Assembly: GCA_049652385.1 (NCBI GenBank)
Contig: JBASDX010000002.1
Location: 1 to 64,000 of the forward strand
From: DMER64 sp049652385
GTDB lineage: Bacteria; Bacteroidota; Bacteroidia; Bacteroidales; UBA932
Direction of reading: 5' to 3'
DNA length: 64,000 nt
Position 1 is the first letter of the stretch. Every line of letters starts with the position of its first letter. The position numbers were made by a program, and so were the translations under genes. Under the pieces are notes generated by a model that saw only the letters and a list, made by a program, of their open reading frames with translations, ran no database searches and was not told the origin of the DNA. Shown in pieces: positions 49,156 to 58,642 of this stretch.

Positions 49156-50363
49156 AGAAAAGCTTCTTTCAGAGCGTCTGCATAATCGGTTTTTTCCCAG
49201 GAGAAGTAAGCGATGCCGTCTTTTACATACGGGTCCCTTCCAAAGTGGCCGTAATTGGAAGTAACCCTGTAGATGGGGTTCTTCAGATGAAGCCTTTCAA
49301 TGATTTTGGCCGGGCGCAAATCAAACAATTGCGCTACCACACGGGCAATCTCTGCGTCGGACTTTTTGCTGTGTGAAGTACCGTAGGTGTTGATATAAAC
49401 ACTTACGGGACGGGCAACGCCAATGGCATAGGCCAACTGTACCAGCACCTCGTCGGCAACTCCGGCTGCCACCAGATTTTTGGCAATGTGACGGGCTGCG
49501 TAACTGGCAGAACGGTCAACTTTGCTGGGGTCTTTTCCGGAAAAGGCACCTCCGCCGTGGGCGCCCCGGCCTCCGTAGGTGTCGACAATGATTTTACGCC
49601 CTGTCAGGCCCGTGTCACCATGTGGCCCGCCGATTACGAATTTTCCGGTAGGATTGACCAGCAGTTTCATCTGATGGTCAAACAGGTGTTTGCGGGAAGG
49701 GTGCACTTTTTGAATAACCCTGGGTAACAGGATGTTCCGGACATCTTCCGTAATCTTTTTGTGCATGATGGTATCGTCTGCGAAAGGATCGTGCTGGGTG
49801 GACAATACAAAAGTGTCTATTCTCTGCGCCTTGCCATCCGGGTTGTATTCAATGGTGAACTGACATTTGGAGTCAGGGCGCAGGTACGTCATTTCTTTTC
49901 CTTCTTTTCGGATGGCGGTCAGTTCCATAAGGGTCAGATGGGCCAGTACAATGGGGAGGGGCATCAATTCCTCGGTTTCTGTACATGCGTACCCGAACAT
50001 CATCCCCTGATCGCCGGCTCCTTGTTCATCAGGATTTTCTTTTTCCACGCCTCGACTGATGTCTTGCGACTGTCCTTCTATAAGAGAAATGATACCGCAG
50101 GACTGGGCTTCAAATTTACAAGCGGCGTTGGTGTACCCTATATCGGCAATAACCTGGCGAGCCACCTCTTGAATATCTACCCATGCGTTGGAACGGACTT
50201 CTCCGCCTATGATGACAAGCCCCGTAGTCACGAACACTTCGCATGCTACTTTTGATTCCGGATCTTTTCTAAGGAATTCGTCCAGAATGGCATCTGCAAT
50301 CTGGTCTGCTATTTTATCAGGATGTCCTTCAGAAACGGACTCAGAAGAGAATAAAATATTCAT
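49152..50363 (-). CDS. metK: S-adenosylmethionine synthase
   Basis: The 403-aa enzyme has [20 protein letters not shown] (ATP/Met site), [32 protein letters not shown] and [20 protein letters not shown]-like residues. It makes SAM from Met and ATP. ATG at 50363 is used, with a TACCTTTG box at 50387-50394 giving a 17-nt leader. Confidence 0.96.
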   Translation of the reverse strand: [403 protein letters not shown]

Positions 50364-50386
50364 GAGGTACAATTTTTAATAGCAGA

Positions 50387-50394
50387 CAAAGGTA
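50387..50394 (-). promoter_or_regulatory. -7 box of metK
   Basis: TACCTTTG on the minus strand, 23 nt before the metK ATG. No SAM riboswitch fits in the short leader. Confidence 0.45.
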
Positions 50395-50539
50395 TAAAAA
50401 AAAGGGCTGTGCAGGAAATGTTTATAAAAAGTTGATATTATAATGTGGTTATACTTTTTCGTGTAAGATTATTGTCTTAATTTCGCAACGTCAATATAAT
50501 GCTAGAACCAAATACTATTTTTTAATTAAACTATAACCT

Positions 50540-53500
50540 ATGAAACAAACTGTAAAGAAAATTGCTTTATTGGCAATGAGTTTCTTTGTTGCCACAGTGG
50601 CATTTGCTCAAATCACGACATCCAGTATGAGTGGTCGCGTAACGGAAGCAGACGGTTCGGCAGTAATTGGTGCTACCGTGATTGCCGTTCATACACCTTC
50701 CGGTACACAGTATTATGCCATTACCGACAATGCCGGTAACTACCGCATGCACAACATGCGTATTGGTGGACCTTATACGGTAACCATATCGCATATGGGT
50801 TATGCAGATGCCGTTTACGGCGATATTACGTTGCGTCTGAGTGAGAACTATGTGCAAAACATAGTTGTTGCAGAAGCTGCTACTACCCTGGAAGCGATTG
50901 TGATTTCTGCAGGCGTTGCAAATCCCATCCTTACTTCTGATAAAGCGGGGACTTCTACCAACGTAAGCGCAAGAGACATTGCTGCTTTGCCCACGGTCAG
51001 CAGAGGGATACAAGACTTCACCAAACTGACACCGCAAGCCAGCGGATTTTCATTTGCCTCGCGCGACAACCGTATGAACAACTTTACGGTGGACGGAGCC
51101 GGGTTTAACAACAACTTTGGCTTGTCTTCTGATTTGCCGGGGGGTCGTGCAGAGCCCATCTCTTTGGACGCCATTGAGGAAATTACGGTGAATATTGCTC
51201 CCTACGATATCCGCCAGTCCCGCTTCACCGGTGCGGCCATCAACGCTGTTACCAAGAGTGGTACCAACAAATTTCACGCATCTGCTTACACCTACCAACG
51301 TTTTAAAGGCATGCAGGGAAAGACGGTAGACGGAGTTGAAATACAAGGCGTTGATGAAGTTGGTAAACAAACGTACGGCGTACGCGTAGCCGGACCCATC
51401 ATCAAAAACAAATTGTTCTTTTTCCTGAGCGGTGAGTTTGAAACGGAAAACGCAGCCGGTGTTACCTGGAGACCCAGCACGAACGGAGTAGCTGACAATA
51501 CTCAGTTTATCTCCCGTACGTCAGAAGCCGATCTGGAAAGGGTAAAACAACACCTGATCAGTAAATACGGATACGATCCGGGCAAATACAAAGACTGGGA
51601 TCCCTTCAAAGTTCAGAACTATAAAATTTTGGCACGTCTGGACTGGAACATCAGCCGCAACCACAAATTGATGATTCGTTACAACGACGTGGTAGGTTCC
51701 TATATGAATATAACCAACGCCACTTCAGGTCCTTCGGGAATTGACCGTGCCAAAAGCGGACGTATGAGCTTGAGTTCCATTGCCTTCCAGAACAACTTCT
51801 ACGGTATGGAAAACACCGTGCGTTCCATCACCGGTGAATTGAACTCCACGTTGTCTTCCCGTATCACCAACCAATTCTACGCAACGTATACGCACATCCG
51901 TGACGGACGTACTTCTCCTAACGACAAATTTGAAGAACCGCTCAACCGATTCCCGCACGTGGACATCTGGAAAGACGGTGACCAATATATGTCCTTTGGT
52001 TATGAATTGTTTACTTTCCACAACGAAGTCCTGAACAATACCTGGAACATTGTCAATAACTTAACCATCAACCTGAACCGTCATACGGTTACGGTAGGAG
52101 CTTCCTTCGAACGCTTGTACGTAAGAAACTCCTATATCAGGGAAGGAACCAGCTATTACCGCTATGCTTCTGTGGATGATTTCATCAACGATGCTACTCC
52201 CATTGGTTTTGGTTTGACCTATGGCTATTACGGTAACGACGCTCCCGGTCAAATGCTGACGTTTGGGTACGGAGGTTTATATGCACAAGATGAATGGCAA
52301 GTGACTCCTGCTTTGAAAATTACCTACGGTGTTCGCCTGGAACTGCCGTTCTATTTTGACAAAATGGATACTAACAAAGCCATTCTGGACAAAACAGCCG
52401 GTTTCAGAGACATCAATTATCCCGATTCCGGTATTTCCGTTAAAGGCGGTTCCTGGGACGTAGGTACATGGCCCAAACCCAAAGTAACCATCAACCCCCG
52501 TATTGGATTCAATTGGGACGTTTTGGGTGACCGTTCTTTGCAATTGCGCGGAGGAACGGGTCTGTTCTCCGGTATGATGCCGTTTGTCTGGTTTACCAAC
52601 CAGGTAGGAGGTGCCGCCATGATCCAGTCTCCTGAACTGGCGTGGAACCCTGCCGCTTGTGCTGCTTACGGATTAAAATTCAACCCTGATTACAAGAAGC
52701 TCATCAACGCGGATAAGGCTACTTTCCCCGATAAACCGGACCCCAATTTCTTGCCTAACAACGCCAACATTGCCATGGTGGACAAAGATTTCAAATTCCC
52801 GCAAATATGGCGTAACAACCTGGCCGTTGACGTGGAATTGCCCTGGAACATGATTTTCACCGGAGAAGTGTTGTACAGCAAAGACATAAACGCTGTAACA
52901 CAAGTGAATGCCAACGAACCGGCCGCCGAAGGAACCATGGCCGGTCCCGACAAGCGTCCCGTTTGGACAGCTGCTAACCGTAAAGTGAGCCCCACGCTGG
53001 CCTCGGCTATGTTGTTTACCAATTCCAGCAAAGGCTATCAACTGCAAATGACGGCTCAGCTGACCAAGAATTTCTCCAAAGGTTTGAGCGGAATGGTTGC
53101 CTATACCTATACCAATGCCAAGGACGTATCGGCCAATCCGGGTTCCACGGCATACTCTGTATGGACAGCCAACGCTTCCGTTAATTCCCTTAACAACCCG
53201 GGACTGAGCTACTCCAATTTCTCCATCCCCCACCGTTTGATTGGAAACATCACGTACCGCATTGAGTACCTGAACCATTTGGCTACTACCATCGGTCTGG
53301 TTTACCAGGGCGTACCTACCGGTCGCTGGAGTTACACCTATGCAGGTGACGTAAACGGGGACGGCAGTTCTAACTCGGATCTGATGTACATTCCGGCCAA
53401 TCCGGGTGAAATCACTTTTGTGGAATACAAAGGCATGTCTCCCGAAGCACAAAGCCAGGCTTTCTTCCAGTACCTGGAAAACAACAAATACCTGAGTGCG

Positions 53501-53872
53501 CACAAAGGCCAATATGCAGAGCGCTTTGGCCACGTACGTCCCTGGATTCATCGCTTTGACGTAAAAGTGCTGCAAGACGTATTTGTAAACTTTGGGAAAG
53601 ACAACCGCCTGACGCTGCAGGTATCATTGGATATCCTGAACGTAGGCAACCTGCTGAACGACTCCTGGGGATGCTACTATTACAATGCTTTATCAAGCTA
53701 CGACAACGTAATGCCGTTGAGCGTGGCCAGTGCAGGAACGACTTCAAAAGCTCCCACGTTCCGTCTGAATGCCAACGACATTGCTGATTTTAATACTAAG
53801 TCACAATTGACCAAATCTTTATCCACAGGTTCCACCTGGAGCATGTTGCTAGGATTCCGTTTGCTGTTCTAA
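50540..53872 (+). CDS. Oar-like TonB-dependent outer membrane receptor
   Basis: A signal peptide ends in AFAQ. A carboxypeptidase-regulatory-like domain follows (MSGRVTEADGSAVIGATVIA to about residue 100), then a plug (NFTVDGAGFNNNFG, RQSRFTGAAINAVTKSGTN) and a C-terminal beta-barrel ending GFRLLF. At 1110 aa it matches Oar-type receptors. It lacks a SusD partner next to it, so it is not a classic polysaccharide utilisation locus gene. The ligand is unknown; peptides or proteins are often suggested for this family. It is followed by a clear terminator. Confidence 0.9.
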   Translation: MKQTVKKIALLAMSFFVATVAFAQITTSSMSGRVTEADGSAVIGATVIAVHTPSGTQYYAITDNAGNYRMHNMRIGGPYTVTISHMGYADAVYGDITLRLSENYVQNIVVAEAATTLEAIVISAGVANPILTSDKAGTSTNVSARDIAALPTVSRGIQDFTKLTPQASGFSFASRDNRMNNFTVDGAGFNNNFGLSSDLPGGRAEPISLDAIEEITVNIAPYDIRQSRFTGAAINAVTKSGTNKFHASAYTYQRFKGMQGKTVDGVEIQGVDEVGKQTYGVRVAGPIIKNKLFFFLSGEFETENAAGVTWRPSTNGVADNTQFISRTSEADLERVKQHLISKYGYDPGKYKDWDPFKVQNYKILARLDWNISRNHKLMIRYNDVVGSYMNITNATSGPSGIDRAKSGRMSLSSIAFQNNFYGMENTVRSITGELNSTLSSRITNQFYATYTHIRDGRTSPNDKFEEPLNRFPHVDIWKDGDQYMSFGYELFTFHNEVLNNTWNIVNNLTINLNRHTVTVGASFERLYVRNSYIREGTSYYRYASVDDFINDATPIGFGLTYGYYGNDAPGQMLTFGYGGLYAQDEWQVTPALKITYGVRLELPFYFDKMDTNKAILDKTAGFRDINYPDSGISVKGGSWDVGTWPKPKVTINPRIGFNWDVLGDRSLQLRGGTGLFSGMMPFVWFTNQVGGAAMIQSPELAWNPAACAAYGLKFNPDYKKLINADKATFPDKPDPNFLPNNANIAMVDKDFKFPQIWRNNLAVDVELPWNMIFTGEVLYSKDINAVTQVNANEPAAEGTMAGPDKRPVWTAANRKVSPTLASAMLFTNSSKGYQLQMTAQLTKNFSKGLSGMVAYTYTNAKDVSANPGSTAYSVWTANASVNSLNNPGLSYSNFSIPHRLIGNITYRIEYLNHLATTIGLVYQGVPTGRWSYTYAGDVNGDGSSNSDLMYIPANPGEITFVEYKGMSPEAQSQAFFQYLENNKYLSAHKGQYAERFGHVRPWIHRFDVKVLQDVFVNFGKDNRLTLQVSLDILNVGNLLNDSWGCYYYNALSSYDNVMPLSVASAGTTSKAPTFRLNANDIADFNTKSQLTKSLSTGSTWSMLLGFRLLF

Positions 53873-53910
53873 AATTTTGGTAGAATAGAGGTCCTGTTAG
53901 AAAGCCCGGA

Positions 53911-53937
53911 AATTGTGAAGATTGTCCGGGCTTTTTT
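53911..53937 (+). terminator. Rho-independent terminator of the TonB receptor gene
   Basis: AAGCCCGGA (about 53902-53910), a short loop, TCCGGGCTT (about 53925-53933) and a T-run (TTTTTT). It ends about 60 bp after the stop codon of the receptor gene. Confidence 0.8.
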
Positions 53938-53960
53938 AATGCGGTATGGGCTAAAATTCT

Positions 53961-53968
53961 TATTTTTG
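53961..53968 (+). promoter_or_regulatory. -7 box before the first 5'-nucleotidase gene
   Basis: TATTTTTG, then CCGGTA and the ATG at 53975. The gap of 6 nt again predicts a leaderless or nearly leaderless mRNA. Confidence 0.4.
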
Positions 53969-53974
53969 CCGGTA

Positions 53975-55558
53975 ATGAAAATGACAAATATTTCAAAGTT
54001 ACCGGCAGTAGCATTTTTAATAGGATTCTTTCTTATTACATTTTCCTGCTCTCAGCAACCTGTTTCGTTTATTGTATTGCAAACAAGTGATTTACATGGG
54101 CGCTTTGATACTTCATTGGCCGGTTTGGCAGGCTATGTCCGTCAAGCGCAAGAACACCATAAAGATCGGGTGGTGTTATTGGATGCAGGTGACTATTTGC
54201 AAGGTACGCCGGGCATGTATTATTCGAATTTTATAGATACAACGGAAAAGCATCTTTGTGCTGCTTTTTTTGATTGGTTTCCTTATACAGCAATTGGTGT
54301 GGGAAACCATGATATAGAAGCGGGAGTGACTGTGTTTTCCCGCGTCTATCGCCAAACAGATGTACCTGTTGTATGTGCCAATGTTAGTAACCTGGTATCG
54401 GGACAGCCGTATTTTGACCCTTATATGGTTGTTAAAAAGAAAGGGTATAAAATCGCTGTATTGGGGATGCTCACGCCGCATGTCAGTTCTTGGGTAGCGG
54501 AACATTTACGACCGGGAATGGATTTTCATTCCATTGAAGAAGCTGTTGCCTTTTGGGTGCCGTATATCAGGGAAAAAGAAAAGCCTGATTTGCTTATCGG
54601 GTTGTTTCACACGGGGGCAGAAGGTGGTGTAACCGGAGCTATGGGTGGTGAAAACACGGCTTTGTGGATAGCACAAAACGTACCCGGTATTGATTTGATC
54701 TGCTACGGTCATGACCATAGACCTAACGTAGAAGCCGTACCTGCAGGAGGTAAAGATACCGTTTGGCTTATGAATCCTGGAGCGCGAGGCCGTTATGTGG
54801 CACAAGCGCATATTGATATTTCCCGAGGCATTAAGAAACAGATTCGCGTACAAGCACAGTTGGTGGATACAAAGGATCTGGAGCCGGACCAGACGTATTT
54901 GAGGAATTTTGAAGATTATTTTCAAAGGGCGTATATGTACGAGTCCACACCTATAGCAGAATTGCTGAACACCATGGAAAGCAGAAAAGCTTTTGAAGGT
55001 CCTTCCGAATGGGTAGATGAAGTACATAGAGGACAAATAGCCATGGCGGGTCTTCAAACGGATTTGTTGCCGGATGTGTCTTTTGCATCGGCGTTACAAT
55101 ACAACGCTGTAATACCTAAGGGTCAACTGTATTTGAAAGATTTTTTCACATGGTTTCCCTTTGAAAACACACTGTGTATTTTAGAGATGACCGGAGAAGA
55201 AATTAAACAATATCTGGAATATTCTTACGATCAGACAGATATCATCAGTTTTGACTCGGCTGCCGGCATTTTCTATACCGTATATAAAAATCGGCCTAAA
55301 GGAGAAAGGATTGAAATTCATGGCATGTCCCGAGGATTTTTATTTGTGCCGGAGCGAAAATACAAAGTAGTCATGAATTCTTACAGGGCACAAGGCGGTG
55401 GAGGCCATCTTTTTGAGGGCCTGGGTTGGAGTCCGGCTACAGCAAAGGAGCGGATATTATGGGAGAGCAAAACAGATATGCGGCAAGATTTCATGAAATG
55501 GGAGGCTTCCCGGAGCCCTTTCCGGGCAGCGCCTTTACCCTATTGGCGTTATAAGTGA
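53975..55558 (+). CDS. 5'-nucleotidase/UshA-like lipoprotein, first copy
   Basis: The lipobox is TFSC (about residue 23). A metallophosphatase domain follows with LQTSDLHGRFD, LDAGDYLQGTP, GNHDIEAG and YGHDHRPN, then a 5_nucleotid_C domain (FASALQYNAVIPKGQLYLKD, FFTWFPFENTLCIL). It is 527 aa. It would hydrolyse nucleotides or other phosphoesters in the periplasm or on the cell surface. A paralogue follows with a one-base overlap (TGATG). Confidence 0.85.
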   Translation: MKMTNISKLPAVAFLIGFFLITFSCSQQPVSFIVLQTSDLHGRFDTSLAGLAGYVRQAQEHHKDRVVLLDAGDYLQGTPGMYYSNFIDTTEKHLCAAFFDWFPYTAIGVGNHDIEAGVTVFSRVYRQTDVPVVCANVSNLVSGQPYFDPYMVVKKKGYKIAVLGMLTPHVSSWVAEHLRPGMDFHSIEEAVAFWVPYIREKEKPDLLIGLFHTGAEGGVTGAMGGENTALWIAQNVPGIDLICYGHDHRPNVEAVPAGGKDTVWLMNPGARGRYVAQAHIDISRGIKKQIRVQAQLVDTKDLEPDQTYLRNFEDYFQRAYMYESTPIAELLNTMESRKAFEGPSEWVDEVHRGQIAMAGLQTDLLPDVSFASALQYNAVIPKGQLYLKDFFTWFPFENTLCILEMTGEEIKQYLEYSYDQTDIISFDSAAGIFYTVYKNRPKGERIEIHGMSRGFLFVPERKYKVVMNSYRAQGGGGHLFEGLGWSPATAKERILWESKTDMRQDFMKWEASRSPFRAAPLPYWRYK

Positions 55559-57159
55559 TGAGGAAAGGTTTACTGGTTATATGTATTATTGCTCTTGGCA
55601 TTACGGCGTGTCATAAACCGAAAGAGGTGTCGTTGGTGGTTTTGCAAACTACAGATTTACATGGCCATTTAGGTACCGAGATGTCTGCGTTATCCGGTTA
55701 TATCAAAACCATGCGACACCTATATGATGATCGTCTTATTTTATTGGACGGAGGTGACAACCTGCAGGGAACGCCTCAGGTTTTTTTTGCCAATTTTGTT
55801 GATACGACCGCTGAGCACATTTACAGCCGCCTTTTTAATTGGCTCTCATACGATGTCGTCACACCCGGAAATCATGACCTGGAAACAGGTAGAAAGGTTT
55901 TTGATAAGGTATATAAACAAATGAAAATGCCGGTTGTATGTGCCAATATCATACAAGATGAAACGGGAGAACCTTATTTTAAACCGTATACGGTACTCAA
56001 GACTCAAGGAATCAGGATTGCCGTATTAGGCTTGTTGACACCCCATGCGACAGAATGGTTCCCGCAACACATAAGAGGAGGACTTACTGTTAGTAATCCT
56101 GAAGAAGCAGCCGCTTATTGGGTACGCATAATTCAGGAAAAGGAGAAGCCCGATATGCTCATAGGATTGGTACATGGTGGCTGGGGAAACGTTGCTGATA
56201 GGGATACATCAAGATTATCTCCTGCCATAGGGGCCTGGATAGCTTATAATATACCCGGATTTCATTTGATGTGCTGCGGACATGTGCATACTGCGAAAAC
56301 AAGATTCCTGGTTAACAAAACAGGGGACACTGTACACATGGTCAATGCAGGGGCCCGGGCAAGCCATATAGCGCAGGCGGATATTAAAGTAGTGAAATAC
56401 AAAGCGGGTAAGGCATATATTAGTATAAAGACAGATATTATTCCATCCAGAGAGTTCCCCATATATACTCCGTATGAGAAAAAAATAAAAGCTTTTCTGG
56501 ACAGGGAACAAGAGTACAATTCTCAGGAATGTTGTACGTTACTGGAGTCTGTGTATAGCAGGCAATCCATGTTTGGACCAAGCGCCTGGATTGATGAGAT
56601 ACATCGTATTCAACTGGAAGCCGCAAATTCCGGGACGGCCGCCGTGACAGGGGCCGTTATCTCCTTTGCATCTCCTGCCGCTCGTAATCTTGTTCTGGAA
56701 GCAGGAAAACTTCAAGTAAAAGATTTTATAACGGCTTTACCATATGAAAACACTTTGAGTGTAGTCAGGATGAGTGGAAAAGAAATTATTAAATACCTGG
56801 AATATGCTTATGCGCTGCGTATAGATAATCCGGAAGGACCGGCTTACAATTTTGATTCGGCAGCCGGTATTTTTTACAGGGTATATCGTCGTCAACCGGC
56901 AGGAGAACGCATACGTATTTTGAATATGGCAGACGGTTCTCCGTTTGACCCGGAAGAAGTATATCATGTAGTCATGAGCACTTTTAGAGCACGGGGGGGC
57001 GGAGGACATATGACCAAAGGAGTGGGGCTGAGTACGGAAGAGCTGAAAGAGAGGTTGTTATGGGTTAGCGAAACGGATATAAGGGCGCTTTACAGGCAAA
57101 CATTCATCGTAAAAGGCGAAGTGCGTCTGACCCCTCTCCATCATTGGAGGTATCTTTAA
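55558..57159 (+). CDS. 5'-nucleotidase/UshA-like lipoprotein, second copy
   Basis: Lipobox ITAC (Cys about 18). Metal-binding motifs LQTTDLHGHLG, LDGGDNLQGTP, GNHDLETG and CCGHVHTAK match the first copy, except that the last has His-Val-His in place of His-Asp-His. The C-terminal domain has VKDFITALPYENTLSVVRM. It is 533 aa. The tandem pair may differ in substrate. A GTG just upstream is also possible as start. Confidence 0.85.
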   Translation: MRKGLLVICIIALGITACHKPKEVSLVVLQTTDLHGHLGTEMSALSGYIKTMRHLYDDRLILLDGGDNLQGTPQVFFANFVDTTAEHIYSRLFNWLSYDVVTPGNHDLETGRKVFDKVYKQMKMPVVCANIIQDETGEPYFKPYTVLKTQGIRIAVLGLLTPHATEWFPQHIRGGLTVSNPEEAAAYWVRIIQEKEKPDMLIGLVHGGWGNVADRDTSRLSPAIGAWIAYNIPGFHLMCCGHVHTAKTRFLVNKTGDTVHMVNAGARASHIAQADIKVVKYKAGKAYISIKTDIIPSREFPIYTPYEKKIKAFLDREQEYNSQECCTLLESVYSRQSMFGPSAWIDEIHRIQLEAANSGTAAVTGAVISFASPAARNLVLEAGKLQVKDFITALPYENTLSVVRMSGKEIIKYLEYAYALRIDNPEGPAYNFDSAAGIFYRVYRRQPAGERIRILNMADGSPFDPEEVYHVVMSTFRARGGGGHMTKGVGLSTEELKERLLWVSETDIRALYRQTFIVKGEVRLTPLHHWRYL

Positions 57160-57161
57160 AA

Positions 57162-57554
57162 ATGGCTACATTTGCTAAAACAAGCAGGCTTCAAACCGGT
57201 AAAGAGGGAGAAGAATTAGCTGAATCCTATTTGATCCAAAACGGATTTGATATCCTTCATACCAATTGGAGGGCAGGACATAAAGAGTTGGATATTGTAG
57301 CCAGGAAAGAGGGGAAAATTCACTTTGTGGAGGTTCGGTCTTCTGCTAAACATGGATTTATACCACCGGACCGAACGGTTGATAAACGTAAGCAGAAAAT
57401 GATACTGGAAGCGGCCCGTACCTATATAGCAAAGCATAAAATAGCAGCAGAAGCGCAGTTTGATGTAGTGGGTATTGTTTTTGATAAAGATCGGGCAGGC
57501 AGACGAACGTATGCATTGAAATATATACCCAATGCTTTTACACTTTTAGTATGA
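57162..57554 (+). CDS. yraN: YraN/UPF0102-family protein
   Basis: This 130-aa protein has KEGEELAESYLIQNGFDIL, NWRAGHKELDIVARKEGKIH and FVEVRSSAKHG, the endonuclease-like core of UPF0102 with Glu-Asp-Glu-x-Lys-type residues (ELDIV...VEVR). A GGAGG lies 12 nt before the ATG at 57162. It overlaps manC by four bases. Function is not established; it is often near ribosome or replication genes. Confidence 0.85.
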   Translation: MATFAKTSRLQTGKEGEELAESYLIQNGFDILHTNWRAGHKELDIVARKEGKIHFVEVRSSAKHGFIPPDRTVDKRKQKMILEAARTYIAKHKIAAEAQFDVVGIVFDKDRAGRRTYALKYIPNAFTLLV

Positions 57555-58642
57555 ACAACAAGCAATTTTGCATTATTATGGCCGGCGGCATAGGGTCGCG
57601 TTTTTGGCCGTTGAGCAGGAATGCCATGCCCAAGCAGTTTCTGGACATATTGGGTACGGGTAAGAGTTTTTTGCAAATGACTTGTGATAGGTTTTTACAA
57701 ATTATTCCCAAAGAACAGATACTCGTAGTAACGTCTGAGCAATACAAAGGCTTGGTAAAACAACAACTTCCGTCTATTCCGGAAGAAAATATCCTGGCGG
57801 AACCTTACAGACGCAATACGGCTCCTTGCATAGCTTATGCAACGTATAAACTTATGAAAACAGATCCCGGTGCCACGGTTGTGGTGGCTCCGTCTGATCA
57901 CTGGATTACGGGAGATGAAGATTTTTTGGGTACCATCAGGAGTGCCTTGCAATTAGCCGAAGAAAAAGACGTGCTGATTACACTGGGCATACAGCCTACA
58001 CGACCGGAAACAGGCTACGGTTACATACAGGCTCTCAAGAAAGATGCAGTAATCATCAACAATCATCTGGCTTATCCCGTGAAAACATTTACAGAAAAAC
58101 CGCAGGCAGAATTGGCTCGTGTTTTGGTGGAAAGTAAAGAGTTCTATTGGAATTCCGGAATTTTTGTCTGGAGCTTGAATGCCATTGCCAAACAATTGGA
58201 GTTGTGGATACCGGAAGTAAGTTTGCCTTTTCGGAACGGATTGAGCCTGTACAATACTGCGCATGAAGAAAAATTCATCAACAAAATATACGAAGAAATA
58301 CGTAACGTTTCCATTGATTATGGAGTTATGGAAAAAGCAAAGAACACGTATGTTTTTGAGGCTACTTTCGGGTGGTCGGACCTGGGAAGCTGGGAAAGTA
58401 TTTATATGCACTATCCGCGGGACAACAAAGACAATGCAACTTCAGATTCCCTGACTCATTTGGATAATGTTTCGGGGAGTCTGGTATATGCTGCACAAAA
58501 GAAAAAATTGATAGTAGCCAAAGGTTTGGAAAATTATATTGTGGTTGATACACCGGACGCATTGCTTATTTGTCCCCGGGATGATTTGCAATTCCGTCAA
58601 TTGTTCAACGACATAGCACATAACAATGAGGATTTTGTATGA
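57551..58642 (+). CDS. manC: Mannose-1-phosphate guanylyltransferase
   Basis: The nucleotide-binding motif is MAGGIGSRFWPLSRNAMPKQ; further motifs are APSDHWITGDEDF and FTEKP. It makes GDP-mannose from mannose-1-phosphate and GTP for surface glycans. It is 363 aa, a guanylyltransferase without the isomerase domain. It is translationally coupled on both sides (ATGA with yraN and with the arginine deiminase gene). Confidence 0.92.
   Translation: MNNKQFCIIMAGGIGSRFWPLSRNAMPKQFLDILGTGKSFLQMTCDRFLQIIPKEQILVVTSEQYKGLVKQQLPSIPEENILAEPYRRNTAPCIAYATYKLMKTDPGATVVVAPSDHWITGDEDFLGTIRSALQLAEEKDVLITLGIQPTRPETGYGYIQALKKDAVIINNHLAYPVKTFTEKPQAELARVLVESKEFYWNSGIFVWSLNAIAKQLELWIPEVSLPFRNGLSLYNTAHEEKFINKIYEEIRNVSIDYGVMEKAKNTYVFEATFGWSDLGSWESIYMHYPRDNKDNATSDSLTHLDNVSGSLVYAAQKKKLIVAKGLENYIVVDTPDALLICPRDDLQFRQLFNDIAHNNEDFV

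Noticed and set aside
52673..53575. 300-codon minus-strand frame opposite the TonB receptor
   Set aside because: It is a shadow of the receptor gene, rich in Val, His and Gly, without a recognised family.
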